Source of the DNA: Rhodospirillaceae bacterium
GTDB lineage: Bacteria; Pseudomonadota; Alphaproteobacteria; DSM-16000; Inquilinaceae
Assembly: GCA_020638595.1 (NCBI GenBank)
Contig: JACKIG010000042.1
Location: 1 to 28,746 of the forward strand
Direction: 5' to 3'
Length of the DNA stretch: 28,746 bases
The translations under genes and the position numbers were made by a program. Below the pieces are notes generated by a model. That model was not told where the DNA came from and searched no databases. It was given only the letters and a program-made list of their open reading frames with translations. Numbering within the stretch: the stretch's first letter is position 1; each line of letters starts with the position of its first letter. Shown in pieces: positions 6,216 through 13,789 of the stretch.

Positions 6216-8633
6216 TTACCCCCGCAGCACCGCCCCGGTCTGCTTGGCCACGTTGGCGACGATCTTCTGGGCGATCGCCTCGATCGCTTCGTCGGTCAGC
6301 GTCGCTTCGGTGGGTTGCAGCGTCACCGTCAGGGCCACGCTCTTGCGGCCCTGGCCGATGGCGTCGCCGGTGAAGACGTCGAAGACCGTGACATCGGCGA
6401 TCAGGGCCTTGTCGGCGCCGCGGGCGGCGCGGATCAGGCGGTCAGCCGGGGTGTCGGCATCGACGATGAAGGCGAAGTCGCGGTCCAGCGGCTGGAAGGG
6501 CGACAGCTTCAACGGCGCACGCGCAGCACCGTCCTTCTTCGCCTTCGGTGGCGGCACGCGATTGAGGAAGACCTCGCAAGCGGCCGCGGGGCCGGTGGCA
6601 TCCAGGGTCTTCAGCAGCGCCGGATGCAGCTCGCCGAACTGGGCCAGCACGGTGGGACCCAGGCGCAGGACGCCGGAGCGGCCGGGGTGGTACCAGGCGG
6701 GCGCATCGGTCGTCACCTGCAGGTTGGCGACGGGGGCACCCGCCGCCTCCAGCACCGCCAGGGCGTCGGCCTTGGCGTCGAAGACATCCGCCGGGCGTGG
6801 TGCCTCGGCCCAGTGGCGGCGGCCGCCCGGGCCGGCACGCAGGGCGGTGGCCACCGTTTCCTGGCCCTTCTCGGTGGCGTCGCGATAGACGGGGCCGACC
6901 TCGAACAGGCAGACATCGGGAAAACCGCGGGCGCGGTTGCGCTCGGCCGCCTCGATCAGGTTCGGCAGAATGGACGGGCGCATCACCGTCAGGTTGGCGG
7001 CGATGGGGTTGACCAGCCGCAAGCCCGGATGGCCGCCACCGAAGGCCTGGGCCACGGGTTCGGCCAGGAAGGACCAGGTCACGGCCTCGTCCAGGCCCAG
7101 CGCCGCCAGGGTGCGGCGCACCTGGGCGGTCCGCCGCTGCTGCGCGTCCAGCGCCGGCCGTGTCACGGTGACGGTGCGCGTCAAGGGCTCGGCCGCGATC
7201 CTGTCATAGCCGTGGACGCGCAAGACCTCCTCGACCAGGTCCGCCTCGCCGGCGATGTCGCCGCGCCAGCTCGGCACCTCGACCCGCAGCACCCGGTCTT
7301 CGCTTTCCGCCAGCTTGAAGCCCAGCGCCATCAGGATGCCGGCCTGGCGGTCGACCGGCAGCTCCACCCCGCCCAGCGTCTTCACGCGCGAGGCGCGCAG
7401 CGCAACGGTGCGCTTCCAGTCGGGCACGCGGCCCGCGATCACCAGTTCGCTGGGCTCGCCGCCGCACAGCTCCAGGATCATGCGCGTGGCGGCTTCGGCC
7501 CCGCGGAGGACGGCATCGGGGTCGACCCCGCGTTCGAAGCGATAGCGCGCATCGCTCTCGATGCCCAGGCGCCGGCCGGTGGCGGCGGTGCGCACGGGGT
7601 CGAACAGCGCGGCTTCCAGGAAGACGTCGGTGGTCTCGTCCGTCACGCTCGACGGTTCGCCGCCGATGATGCCGCCAAGGCCGAGTGCGGCGTCATGGTC
7701 GGCGATCACCGTCATGCCGTCGGCCAGCGTGTAGGTCCTGTCGTTGAGGGCCGCGACCTCTTCGCCCGGGCGCGACAGGCGCACGACGATGCCGCCGGAC
7801 AGCTTGTGCACGTCGAAGACGTGCAACGGCCGAGCGCGGTCGAGCGTGAAGAAGTTGGTGATGTCGACCAGGGCGGAGATCGGGCGCAACCCAACGGCCA
7901 GCAGGCGCCGTTGCAGCCAGGCGGGGCTGGGGCCGTTCTTCAGCCCGCGGATATGGCGGCCGACGAACAGCGGGCAGGCCGTCGCCGCCTCGTCCAGGAT
8001 CTCCACGCCGATGGGGCTCTTGAAGGTACCGGGCACGGCCGGCGGTCGCGCCGGCTTCAGGGTGCCGACACCGGCGGCGGCCAGGTCGCGGGCGATGCCG
8101 CGCACGCCGGTGCAATCGGCCCGGTCCGGCGTGATCGCCACATGGATGACCGGGTCGTCGAAACCCATCAGCGCGGCGAAGGACTGGCCGACGGCGGCCC
8201 TGGCGGCCTCCTTGTAGTCGGCCAGGTCGATGATGCCGGTGTGGTTGTCCGACAGCCCCATCTCGCGCTCTGAACACAGCATGCCGTTGGACTGCACGCC
8301 GCGGATCACGCCGGGCTTCAGGTCCAGGCCGGTGCCGGGGATGTGCGTGCCGACCGGGGCATAGACGCCCATCATGCCGCCGCGGGCGTTGGGGGCACCG
8401 CAGACCACCTGGATCTCGCCGTCGGCGGTGTCGAGCACGCAGACCCTCAGCTTGTCGGCGTTGGGGTGCGGCTCGGCCGACTTGACATGGGCGACGGTGA
8501 AGGGCGCCAGCTCGGCGGTGCGGTCGATGACCTCCTCCACCTCCAGGCCCAGGGCCGTCAGCCGCTCGGCGATCTCGGCCACCGTGGCGGTCGTGTCCAG
8601 GTGGTCCTTCAGCCAGGACAGGGTGAATTTCAT
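6216..8633 (-). CDS. pheT: phenylalanine--tRNA ligase beta subunit
   Basis: At 805 residues it has the normal bacterial PheT length and domain order. It opens MKFTLSWLKDHLDT and then has a tRNA-binding OB domain around residues 40-148 (FTVAHVKSAEPHPNADKLRV). B3/B4 editing region follows at about 210-380, where wrongly charged tyrosine is removed. The B5 domain is at about 400-475, the inactive class II core with RPSILPNLIEAAERNRARGF after it, and the C-terminal FDX-ACB anticodon-binding domain at about 710-804 (LSPFQPLDRDFAFIVDADTP). Together with PheS it forms the (alpha-beta)2 enzyme that charges tRNA-Phe in the cytoplasm. The start is 16 bases after the pheS stop, so both subunits come from one mRNA. 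Nothing looks damaged. Confidence 0.97.
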   Translation of the reverse strand: MKFTLSWLKDHLDTTATVAEIAERLTALGLEVEEVIDRTAELAPFTVAHVKSAEPHPNADKLRVCVLDTADGEIQVVCGAPNARGGMMGVYAPVGTHIPGTGLDLKPGVIRGVQSNGMLCSEREMGLSDNHTGIIDLADYKEAARAAVGQSFAALMGFDDPVIHVAITPDRADCTGVRGIARDLAAAGVGTLKPARPPAVPGTFKSPIGVEILDEAATACPLFVGRHIRGLKNGPSPAWLQRRLLAVGLRPISALVDITNFFTLDRARPLHVFDVHKLSGGIVVRLSRPGEEVAALNDRTYTLADGMTVIADHDAALGLGGIIGGEPSSVTDETTDVFLEAALFDPVRTAATGRRLGIESDARYRFERGVDPDAVLRGAEAATRMILELCGGEPSELVIAGRVPDWKRTVALRASRVKTLGGVELPVDRQAGILMALGFKLAESEDRVLRVEVPSWRGDIAGEADLVEEVLRVHGYDRIAAEPLTRTVTVTRPALDAQQRRTAQVRRTLAALGLDEAVTWSFLAEPVAQAFGGGHPGLRLVNPIAANLTVMRPSILPNLIEAAERNRARGFPDVCLFEVGPVYRDATEKGQETVATALRAGPGGRRHWAEAPRPADVFDAKADALAVLEAAGAPVANLQVTTDAPAWYHPGRSGVLRLGPTVLAQFGELHPALLKTLDATGPAAACEVFLNRVPPPKAKKDGAARAPLKLSPFQPLDRDFAFIVDADTPADRLIRAARGADKALIADVTVFDVFTGDAIGQGRKSVALTVTLQPTEATLTDEAIEAIAQKIVANVAKQTGAVLRG

Positions 8634-8649
8634 GGGGTCGCCCCGCCGG

Positions 8650-9726
8650 TTACGAGGTCAGGCCGAAGGCGACGTTGGGCACGTCCAGCGGCACGAAGCC
8701 GTAATGCTTCAGCCATCGCAGGTCCGCCTCGAAGAAGGTGCGCAGGTCCGGAATGCCGTATTTCAGCATCGCCGGCCGTTCGATGCCCATGCCGAAGGCG
8801 AAGCCCTGATAGCGCTTGCTGTCGATGCCGCAGGCTTCCAGCACGTTGGGATGGACCATGCCGCAGCCCAGGATCTCCAGCCAATCGCCGTAGTTGCCGA
8901 TCTTGATCTGCCCGCCGGCGCGTGAGCAGCCGATATCCACTTCCGCCGAAGGTTCGGTGAAGGGGAAGAAGCTGGGCCGGAAGCGCAGCGGCAGGTCATC
9001 GACATTGAAGAAGGCGCGCGCGAATTCCACCAGGCAGCCCTTCAGGTGGCCCATATGCGTCGTCTCGTCGATGACCAGCCCCTCGATCTGGTGGAACATC
9101 GGGGTGTGGGTCATGTCGTAGTCGGACCGGTAGGTACGGCCCGGAACGACGACGCGGATCGGCGGCGGCTGGCTGACCATCGTGCGCACCTGCACAGGCG
9201 AGGTGTGGGTGCGCAGCACCATCTTCGCACCGTCGTCGCGGTCGGGCAGGTAGAAGGTGTCCTGCATCTCGCGCGCCGGATGACCGGGCGGGAAGTTCAG
9301 CGCCTCGAAATTGTGCCAGTCGTCTTCGATGTCGGGGCCTTCGGCGACGGCGAAGCCCATCTCGGCGAAGATCGCCACCATCTCGTCGATGGTCTGGCTG
9401 ATGGGGTGGATATGGCCCTGGCGGCGCGGGCGCACCGGCAGGGTGACGTCGACGCGCTCCGCCTCCAGCCGCGCCTGCAGCTCCGCCTCGGCCAGCGCGG
9501 CGCGGCGCGCCTCCAGCGCGGCCGCCACCGCATCCTTCAGCGTGTTCAAGGCCGCACCGGTTTCGCGCCGGGCCTCCGGGTCCAGACCGCCCAGGCTCTT
9601 CATCAGCCCGGTCAGCCGGCCCTTCTTGCCCAGCGCGGCGACACGTGCCGCCTCCAGCGCCGCCAGGCTGTCTGCCGTGGCGATGCTGTCCATCAGCTCG
9701 GTCTTGAGCGCGTTCAGGTCGTCCAT
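8650..9726 (-). CDS. pheS: phenylalanine--tRNA ligase alpha subunit
   Basis: The 358-residue protein begins MDDLNALKTELMDSI with the N-terminal coiled-coil that grips tRNA-Phe. The class II catalytic core follows: GHPAREMQDTFYLP, motif 2 RTYRSDYDMTHTPMFHQIEG, and motif 3 in the GFAFGMGIERPAMLKYGI segment. It activates phenylalanine with ATP. The reading frame stays open far upstream, across rplT and rpmI, but only this part is PheS. An alternative ATG at 9744 (MTDGTP) has GAGG only 3 bases upstream; I prefer 9726 because it matches the usual family N-terminus, while admitting its own ribosome site is weak. It sits between rplT and pheT in the standard order. Confidence 0.96.
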   Translation of the reverse strand: MDDLNALKTELMDSIATADSLAALEAARVAALGKKGRLTGLMKSLGGLDPEARRETGAALNTLKDAVAAALEARRAALAEAELQARLEAERVDVTLPVRPRRQGHIHPISQTIDEMVAIFAEMGFAVAEGPDIEDDWHNFEALNFPPGHPAREMQDTFYLPDRDDGAKMVLRTHTSPVQVRTMVSQPPPIRVVVPGRTYRSDYDMTHTPMFHQIEGLVIDETTHMGHLKGCLVEFARAFFNVDDLPLRFRPSFFPFTEPSAEVDIGCSRAGGQIKIGNYGDWLEILGCGMVHPNVLEACGIDSKRYQGFAFGMGIERPAMLKYGIPDLRTFFEADLRWLKHYGFVPLDVPNVAFGLTS

Positions 9727-9759
9727 GGGGGTACCGTCCGTCATCGGCCTCGGGCGCAA

Positions 9760-9776
9760 GGGGCGCCAAGCGCCCC
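9760..9776 (-). other. intercistronic hairpin between rplT and pheS
   Basis: GGGGCGC (9760-9766) pairs perfectly with GCGCCCC (9770-9776) around a 3-base loop in the rplT-pheS spacer. No U-run follows on the minus strand. It may mark an RNA-processing or partial termination point that lets ribosomal protein and synthetase levels differ. Confidence 0.4.
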
Positions 9777-9791
9777 CGGGGTGCCGCGGCC

Positions 9792-10154
9792 TCAGGCGGT
9801 CGCGAGCGCCGCCTGGGCCTGGTCCACCAGGGCCTTGAACGCCTCCGGCTCGCGCACGGCGAGATCGGCCAGCACCTTGCGGTCGATGTCGATCCCGGCC
9901 TTGTCGATGCCGTGGATGAACTGGGAATAGGTCATCCCGTGCTCGCGCACACCGGCATTGATGCGCTGGATCCACAGCGAGCGGAAATCCCGCTTGCGCA
10001 CCCGGCGATCGCGATAGGCGTATTGCAGCGACTTGTCGACCGCCTGCATGGCGGTGCGGATCGCCTTGCTGCGGCTGCCGCGATAGCCCTTCGCCGCTTC
10101 GAGAACCTTCTTGTGGCGTGCGTGCGCCGTAACGCCGCGTTTGACCCGAGACAT
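9792..10154 (-). CDS. rplT: 50S ribosomal protein L20
   Basis: The 120-residue protein is unmistakable L20: MSRVKRGVTAHARHKKVLE, KGYRGSRSKAIRTA, YRDRRVRKRDFRSLWIQRIN and AGVREHGMTYSQFIHGI in order, with the long basic N-terminal helix that threads into 23S rRNA. It is essential for early 50S assembly. In several bacteria L20 also represses its own operon by binding a leader mRNA. The gene follows rpmI by 36 bases, and pheS follows it. Confidence 0.98.
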   Translation of the reverse strand: MSRVKRGVTAHARHKKVLEAAKGYRGSRSKAIRTAMQAVDKSLQYAYRDRRVRKRDFRSLWIQRINAGVREHGMTYSQFIHGIDKAGIDIDRKVLADLAVREPEAFKALVDQAQAALATA

Positions 10155-10190
10155 CGTTCCTGTCCTCCGTTGGTGCGTTCCAAGATCCCG

Positions 10191-10391
10191 TCAGCCGTTC
10201 GGCAGCATGTGCCGCCGGATGACGCGGGCGTCGCTTTCCGACATGATCTTGGTGCCCTGGTTGCGCTCCTTGGCCTGCTTGGTCTTGCTGATCAGGCGGT
10301 GGCGGCGCATGGCGGAATTGAAGCGCACCTTGCCTGACGCTGTCAGGCGGAAGCGCTTCTTCGAGCTCGAGTGGGTCTTGATCTTGGGCAT
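10191..10391 (-). CDS. rpmI: 50S ribosomal protein L35
   Basis: A 66-residue L35 with the family opening MPKIKTHSSSKKRFRLTASG and the basic core RRHRLISKTKQAKERNQG. It is a small, highly basic 50S protein. AGGAG lies about 7 bases upstream of the ATG. It is first in the rpmI-rplT-pheS-pheT unit; infC, which precedes rpmI in many bacteria, is not next to it here. The GST gene is divergent upstream instead. Confidence 0.98.
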   Translation of the reverse strand: MPKIKTHSSSKKRFRLTASGKVRFNSAMRRHRLISKTKQAKERNQGTKIMSESDARVIRRHMLPNG

Positions 10392-10413
10392 TTTGCTGCT
10401 CCTGGAAAAGCCG

Positions 10414-10434
10414 GGGCCGCGTCAACGGCGGCCC
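10414..10434 (-). promoter_or_regulatory. leader hairpin upstream of rpmI, possible attenuator or L20 site
   Basis: In the transcribed leader GGGCCGC pairs with GCGGCCC (7 bp, 7-base loop). On the minus strand it is followed by CGGCTTTTCC and then by the rpmI ribosome site. The hairpin with a short T-run resembles a weak intrinsic terminator. Ribosomal protein operons of this type are often autoregulated through their leader. The role is inferred from position. Confidence 0.4.
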
Positions 10435-10521
10435 GTCTGGGGCGGTTGGGCATGCCCTCTTGGGTCGAAAGACGCACAAAGACGCCTCGGAACCCGGCCT
10501 CGCCGCCCGTGGGGAGCGGGG

Positions 10522-10550
10522 GTTATAGCGGTGCGTCGGTGGGGAATCAA
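10522..10550 (-). promoter_or_regulatory. sigma70-type promoter of the rpmI-rplT-pheST operon
   Basis: Reading the minus strand, TTGATT (10550-10545) and TATAAC (10527-10522) are separated by exactly 17 bases. This is a near-consensus housekeeping promoter. Transcription would begin near 10515 and give a leader of about 125 bases before the rpmI ATG, containing the hairpin at 10414-10434. Confidence 0.65.
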
Positions 10551-10686
10551 CCCGATCCGCCGATGCCGCGGCAGGCGGCCACCGGTGCCGGGCGTCGATC
10601 GTCGGCGCATGACGCAACCCCTTGGTGTATGAAAGGCCCACCCCGTCCCAGTGGCGCGACAGGGCATCAGCCGGGAAGGACCCACC

Positions 10687-11412
10687 ATGGCGCACATCGT
10701 GCTCTACCAGTTTCCCCGCGGCCCCGGCCGCCTGCCGTCGGCCAGCCCGTTCTGCATGAAGCTGGAAGCCTATCTGCGCATGGCCGGGCTGGAGCATGAG
10801 GTCAAGACCATCCTGAACCCCGCCAAGGGTCCGGCCGGCAAGGCGCCGTTCATCGAGCTGGACGGCGAACGCCTGCCCGACAGCCGCCTGATCATCCTGC
10901 GGCTGGAACGCGACCTGGGCGGCCGCGTCGACGGCTGGCTGACGGACGCCGAGCGGGCCGAGGCCGTGGCCTGGCAGCGGCTGATGGAAGAACACCTCTA
11001 CTGGATCATCGTCTACAGCCGCTGGCTGGACCCCGACGGCTATCCCGCCTGGTCGCGCGAGATGGGCCGGACGGTGGGCGTGCCGCGGGCGCTGTCGGCC
11101 GCGCTGATGGCCATGTTCAAGCGCCGGGTGGCCCGCGACCTGCGCGGCCACGGCTTCAAGGGCCTCGGCCGCCAGGCGGTCTACGGCCTGGCCACGGCCG
11201 ACCTCGCCGCTCTCGCCGCCAAGCTGGGCGACGGTCCGTACCTGTTCGGCGACCGGCCCACCAGCTTCGACGCGATGCTGGCCGCGCATATCGGCTCGAT
11301 CGTCGAGATGCCGTGGGACTACGGCCTGAAGACGGCGGCGATGGCGCAAGCCAATCTGGTCGACCACTACCGCCGCATGATGACCGCCTGCTTCCCGGAT
11401 TTCACCGGCTGA
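10687..11412 (+). CDS. glutathione S-transferase family protein, FAXC/metaxin-like
   Basis: A 241-residue cytoplasmic protein with a thioredoxin-fold N-terminus: HIVLYQFPRGPGRLPSASPF then CMKLEAYLRMAGL, GKAPFIELDGERLPDS. The C-terminal all-helical part includes LGDGPYLFGDRPTSFDAML. The phrase SPFCMKLEAYLRMAG and the GPAGKAPFIE...DS segment are typical of the failed-axon-connections (FAXC) and metaxin-like GST subgroup rather than classical GSTs. The substrate is unknown, and members of this subgroup are poorly characterised in bacteria. GGAAGGA at 10674-10680 fixes the start at 10687; the frame is open 12 codons further upstream but without support. A 43-bp palindrome begins immediately after the stop codon. 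Confidence 0.85.
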   Translation: MAHIVLYQFPRGPGRLPSASPFCMKLEAYLRMAGLEHEVKTILNPAKGPAGKAPFIELDGERLPDSRLIILRLERDLGGRVDGWLTDAERAEAVAWQRLMEEHLYWIIVYSRWLDPDGYPAWSREMGRTVGVPRALSAALMAMFKRRVARDLRGHGFKGLGRQAVYGLATADLAALAAKLGDGPYLFGDRPTSFDAMLAAHIGSIVEMPWDYGLKTAAMAQANLVDHYRRMMTACFPDFTG

Positions 11413-11556
11413 AGGCTGTGTCGGGGGTGTGGGTGCGGTATGGGGACGGGAGTTGGGGGTTACGGGGACATAAGAGTGAGTTATGCGGGACATAATCACT
11501 TATGTCCTGTAAGCAACTCCCGTCCCCATACCGCACCCACACCCCCGACACAGCCT
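11413..11556. repeat. perfect 43-bp inverted repeat forming a 144-base hairpin
   Basis: Bases 11413-11455 are the exact reverse complement of 11514-11556, with no mismatch over 43 bp. The 58-base interior is itself palindromic: GGACATAAG (11465 onward) pairs with CTTATGTCC (11499-11507 region) with small bulges between. GGGGACATAAG and CGGGACATAAT occur as near-direct copies. It starts one base after the GST stop codon. No transposase is present, so it resembles a non-autonomous palindromic element (REP/MITE-like) that could also work as a strong terminator. Confidence 0.9.
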
Positions 11557-11727
11557 CTGACGGAAACGCCCTGTCCCGGGAACCCATCCCCGGGCCGTGC
11601 GTTCACTCCGGCGATGCGGCACAGGTCAGCTTGACGCAGCCTCCCACCGGCCAGGGGCGAGTCGGAGGCATGGAGGATGCTGGAACCGGCGGCCGCTGCT
11701 CAGCTGGTCTAGTCGGGAGCAAAGTCC

Positions 11728-11907
11728 ATGACCACAATTCTCATCATTCTTCTGATCGTCCTGCTGCTCGGTGGCGGCGGCGGCTACTACGGCTACAACC
11801 GCTACGGCGCGGGTGGGCTTGGGGGCGCCCTCGTCCTCGTGCTCGCCGTCATCCTGGTGCTGTGGCTTCTGGGCGTCTTTGCGGTGGCGCCACCGGCCGC
11901 CGCGTGA
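11728..11907 (+). CDS. DUF3309-like small hydrophobic protein
   Basis: A 59-residue protein beginning MTTILIILLIVLLLGG, with a Gly/Tyr-rich centre (GGGYYGYNRYGAGGLGG) and a second hydrophobic helix (ALVLVLAVILVLWLLGVF). The plan of helix, glycine/aromatic loop, and L/I/V-rich helix is that of the DUF3309 family, common in alpha- and betaproteobacteria, function unknown. GGGAG at 11715-11719 lies 8 bases before the ATG. It probably inserts in the inner membrane as a hairpin. There are no coding neighbours on its strand. Confidence 0.7.
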   Translation: MTTILIILLIVLLLGGGGGYYGYNRYGAGGLGGALVLVLAVILVLWLLGVFAVAPPAAA

Positions 11908-12035
11908 GGCAGGCCCCGGGTTCCCGCCCGGATCGACGGGCCGGTACGGATGGGGCCTTGCCAGTAACGATCGATGCCGGGGCGCGCATGACGCGATCCC
12001 GGCATCGCCCCTCTCCGGGACATCCGACCATCATT

Positions 12036-12057
12036 GGTAATTAGGTATTGTGTCCCC
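12036..12057. repeat. GGGGACACAATACC-type short repeat, related in motif to the 11413 palindrome
   Basis: The minus strand reads GGGGACACAATACCTAATTA (reverse complement of 12038-12057). It shares the GGGGACA-(C/T)AA core with the interior of the 43-bp palindrome about 500 bases away. Motifs of this form are scattered near REP-associated transposases in many proteobacteria; here only one arm is present. It lies just beyond the 3' end of the hydrolase gene. Confidence 0.4.
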
Positions 12058-12068
12058 GAGACAGGGGC

Positions 12069-12740
12069 CTATGGCGTAATGAACGCCAGCGTCTCGTCCA
12101 GCGAGGCGACGTGGCAGTAGATCATGTTGATGATCTCCAGCTCCCTCACATGCAGCTCATCGGTGCCGGCGGCGCAGCAGTTCTCGACGACGACGACGTT
12201 GAAGCTCTCGTCGGCCAGGCTGCGCACGGTCGACGATACGCACTGGTCGGTGAAGATGCCGGCCATGATGACGTGGCGGATGCCCATGTTGTGCAGGATC
12301 AGCCGCAGGTTGGTGCCGGTCAGCGCGCTGTCGGTGGTCTTGCAGAAGACGATCTCGTCCTCCTGCGGTGCCAGCTCGGGCACCAACTGCGAGTCCTCGG
12401 TGTCCTTCGGCAGCAGCAGATAGTTCCAGCCCGGCTTCTTCTGGCTCAGCGACCGGTCGCGGCCGTCGCGCTTCAGGCAGGCGATGCGGGCGAACAGCAC
12501 CTCCACACCGCGCTTGCGGCAGGCATCGATCAGGGTGGCGGTGTTGGGGATGACGATGGTGTTCATCCGCTCGACGAACGGCGCCCAGCGGGCCTGCTCG
12601 CGCGGGTCGGTGTGCGGCTTCAGATAGGTGTTCTGGATGTCGATGACCAGCAGCGCCGTCTCGCCCACCGGCAGCACCATGTCCGCCGGCTCCGGCGCGC
12701 CGTCGTAGTAGAAGGAGCGATAGGCGGTCTTCCAGCTCAT
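12069..12740 (-). CDS. isochorismatase-family cysteine hydrolase (amidohydrolase)
   Basis: The 223-residue protein has the complete catalytic triad of the family: Asp34 in LLVIDIQNTY, Lys134 in IVFCKTTDSAL, and the nucleophile Cys167 in GIFTDQCVSSTVR. It also has the usual cis-peptide neighbourhood (MAGIFTDQ) and the ENCCAAG strand. Members hydrolyse amides or ureides such as N-carbamoylsarcosine, ureidoacrylate, biuret or nicotinamide; those with a nucleophilic Cys are amidases, not isochorismatases. The start ATG at 12740 has GGGAG-type pairing upstream and overlaps the livM stop as ATGA, so translation is coupled. Being last in a branched-chain amino acid-type ABC operon, it probably cleaves the imported compound. 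The exact substrate is not readable. Confidence 0.85.
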   Translation of the reverse strand: MSWKTAYRSFYYDGAPEPADMVLPVGETALLVIDIQNTYLKPHTDPREQARWAPFVERMNTIVIPNTATLIDACRKRGVEVLFARIACLKRDGRDRSLSQKKPGWNYLLLPKDTEDSQLVPELAPQEDEIVFCKTTDSALTGTNLRLILHNMGIRHVIMAGIFTDQCVSSTVRSLADESFNVVVVENCCAAGTDELHVRELEIINMIYCHVASLDETLAFITP

Positions 12741-13777
12741 GGTCTCTCTCCCGTCGGTTGGGGTCGGCGGCGGAACAGGGCGGTGGCCCCGATCTCGCAC
12801 GACCCGGCCAGGCCTTCCGGCCGCAGCACCAGGATGCCGATCATTGCGCAGGCCAGCACCACCTCGGTCAGGCCGACCACCGTGCCGTCGAACACCTGTT
12901 CGGTGTTCAGCATGTTCTCGAAGGCCCGCAGGCCCTCATACGCGATGGTGACGGCGATGGTGCCGACCACGGCGCCCGTCACCGTGGCCCCGCCGCCGAT
13001 CACCAGCATGCCGAGGATGACGAAGGTTTCCTTCAGGTAGAAGGCGTTGGGCGAGAACGAGGTGATGAAATGTGCCCACAGCCCGCCGCCGACGCCGGCC
13101 ATGAAGGCGGAAAGCACGAAGCCGCGCCAGCGCAGCACCGGCACATTGGCGCCGATGGTGTGGGCCGCCACCTCGTCGTCGCGCGAGGCGCGCAGCAGCA
13201 CGCCGGTGCGCGATTCCTTGAACGCCAGCGCCCCGACGATGGCCAGCACCGCCACCCCGGCCGCCTGATAGAGGCCGGTCGCCTCCGGCACGCCGAAGAA
13301 GGTGCGGGGACCGTTGGTGACTTCCGACCAGTGCACCATGATGGTGTGCAGGACGACCAAAAGGGCGAACGAGGTGATCACAGCGGCGGCGTCGGACAGG
13401 CGCATCAGCGGGAACGACAGCGCCGCGGCGACCATGGCGGCGACCAGCCCGCCGAGGGCGATGCCCAGCGCCGGCGACAGCTCCACCGTCGCCAGCACGT
13501 CATAGAGGTTGGGCAGCACCATCCCCCGCATCTGCAACGGCAGGGTGAACAGGGCCGTCGTATAGGCCCCGATCCCCATGAAGCCGATATGGGCGAAGGA
13601 CAGGATGCCCGAATTGCCCATGAATACCTGAAGGCCCAGCACCAGGATCAGGTTGATGCACATGACGGTGACGACGCGGTCGATCAGCCGCACGCCCGAC
13701 AGTTCGGCGACGGCGACGCTGACGGCGACGGCCGCGACCAGCACGGCCAGGGTGATGAGGGTGCGGCGGTCCGGCAT
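12737..13777 (-). CDS. livM: branched-chain amino acid-type ABC transporter permease LivM
   Basis: A 346-residue inner-membrane permease with about 9-10 hydrophobic helices. It has the LivM hallmarks GNSGILSFAHIGFMGIGAYT near residues 55-75 and SRDDEVAAHTIGANV (the EAA-type loop that contacts the ATPases). The FVILGMLVIGGGATVTGAVVG segment near the C-terminus is also characteristic. With LivH it forms the translocation pore. It starts 12 bases after livH and its stop overlaps the hydrolase start. Family members also carry urea, amides or aromatic acids, so the name indicates type rather than substrate. Confidence 0.92.
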   Translation of the reverse strand: MPDRRTLITLAVLVAAVAVSVAVAELSGVRLIDRVVTVMCINLILVLGLQVFMGNSGILSFAHIGFMGIGAYTTALFTLPLQMRGMVLPNLYDVLATVELSPALGIALGGLVAAMVAAALSFPLMRLSDAAAVITSFALLVVLHTIMVHWSEVTNGPRTFFGVPEATGLYQAAGVAVLAIVGALAFKESRTGVLLRASRDDEVAAHTIGANVPVLRWRGFVLSAFMAGVGGGLWAHFITSFSPNAFYLKETFVILGMLVIGGGATVTGAVVGTIAVTIAYEGLRAFENMLNTEQVFDGTVVGLTEVVLACAMIGILVLRPEGLAGSCEIGATALFRRRPQPTGERP

Positions 13778-13789
13778 GGCGTGCGCCCC

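Noticed and set aside
6165..8273. 702-codon plus-strand open frame
   Set aside because: Antisense to pheT, low-complexity Gln/Gly/Arg/Asp composition, no ribosome site or motif.
9745..11499. Upstream extension of the pheS frame
   Set aside because: It runs through rplT, rpmI and the antisense of the GST gene; only 8650-9726 matches PheS.
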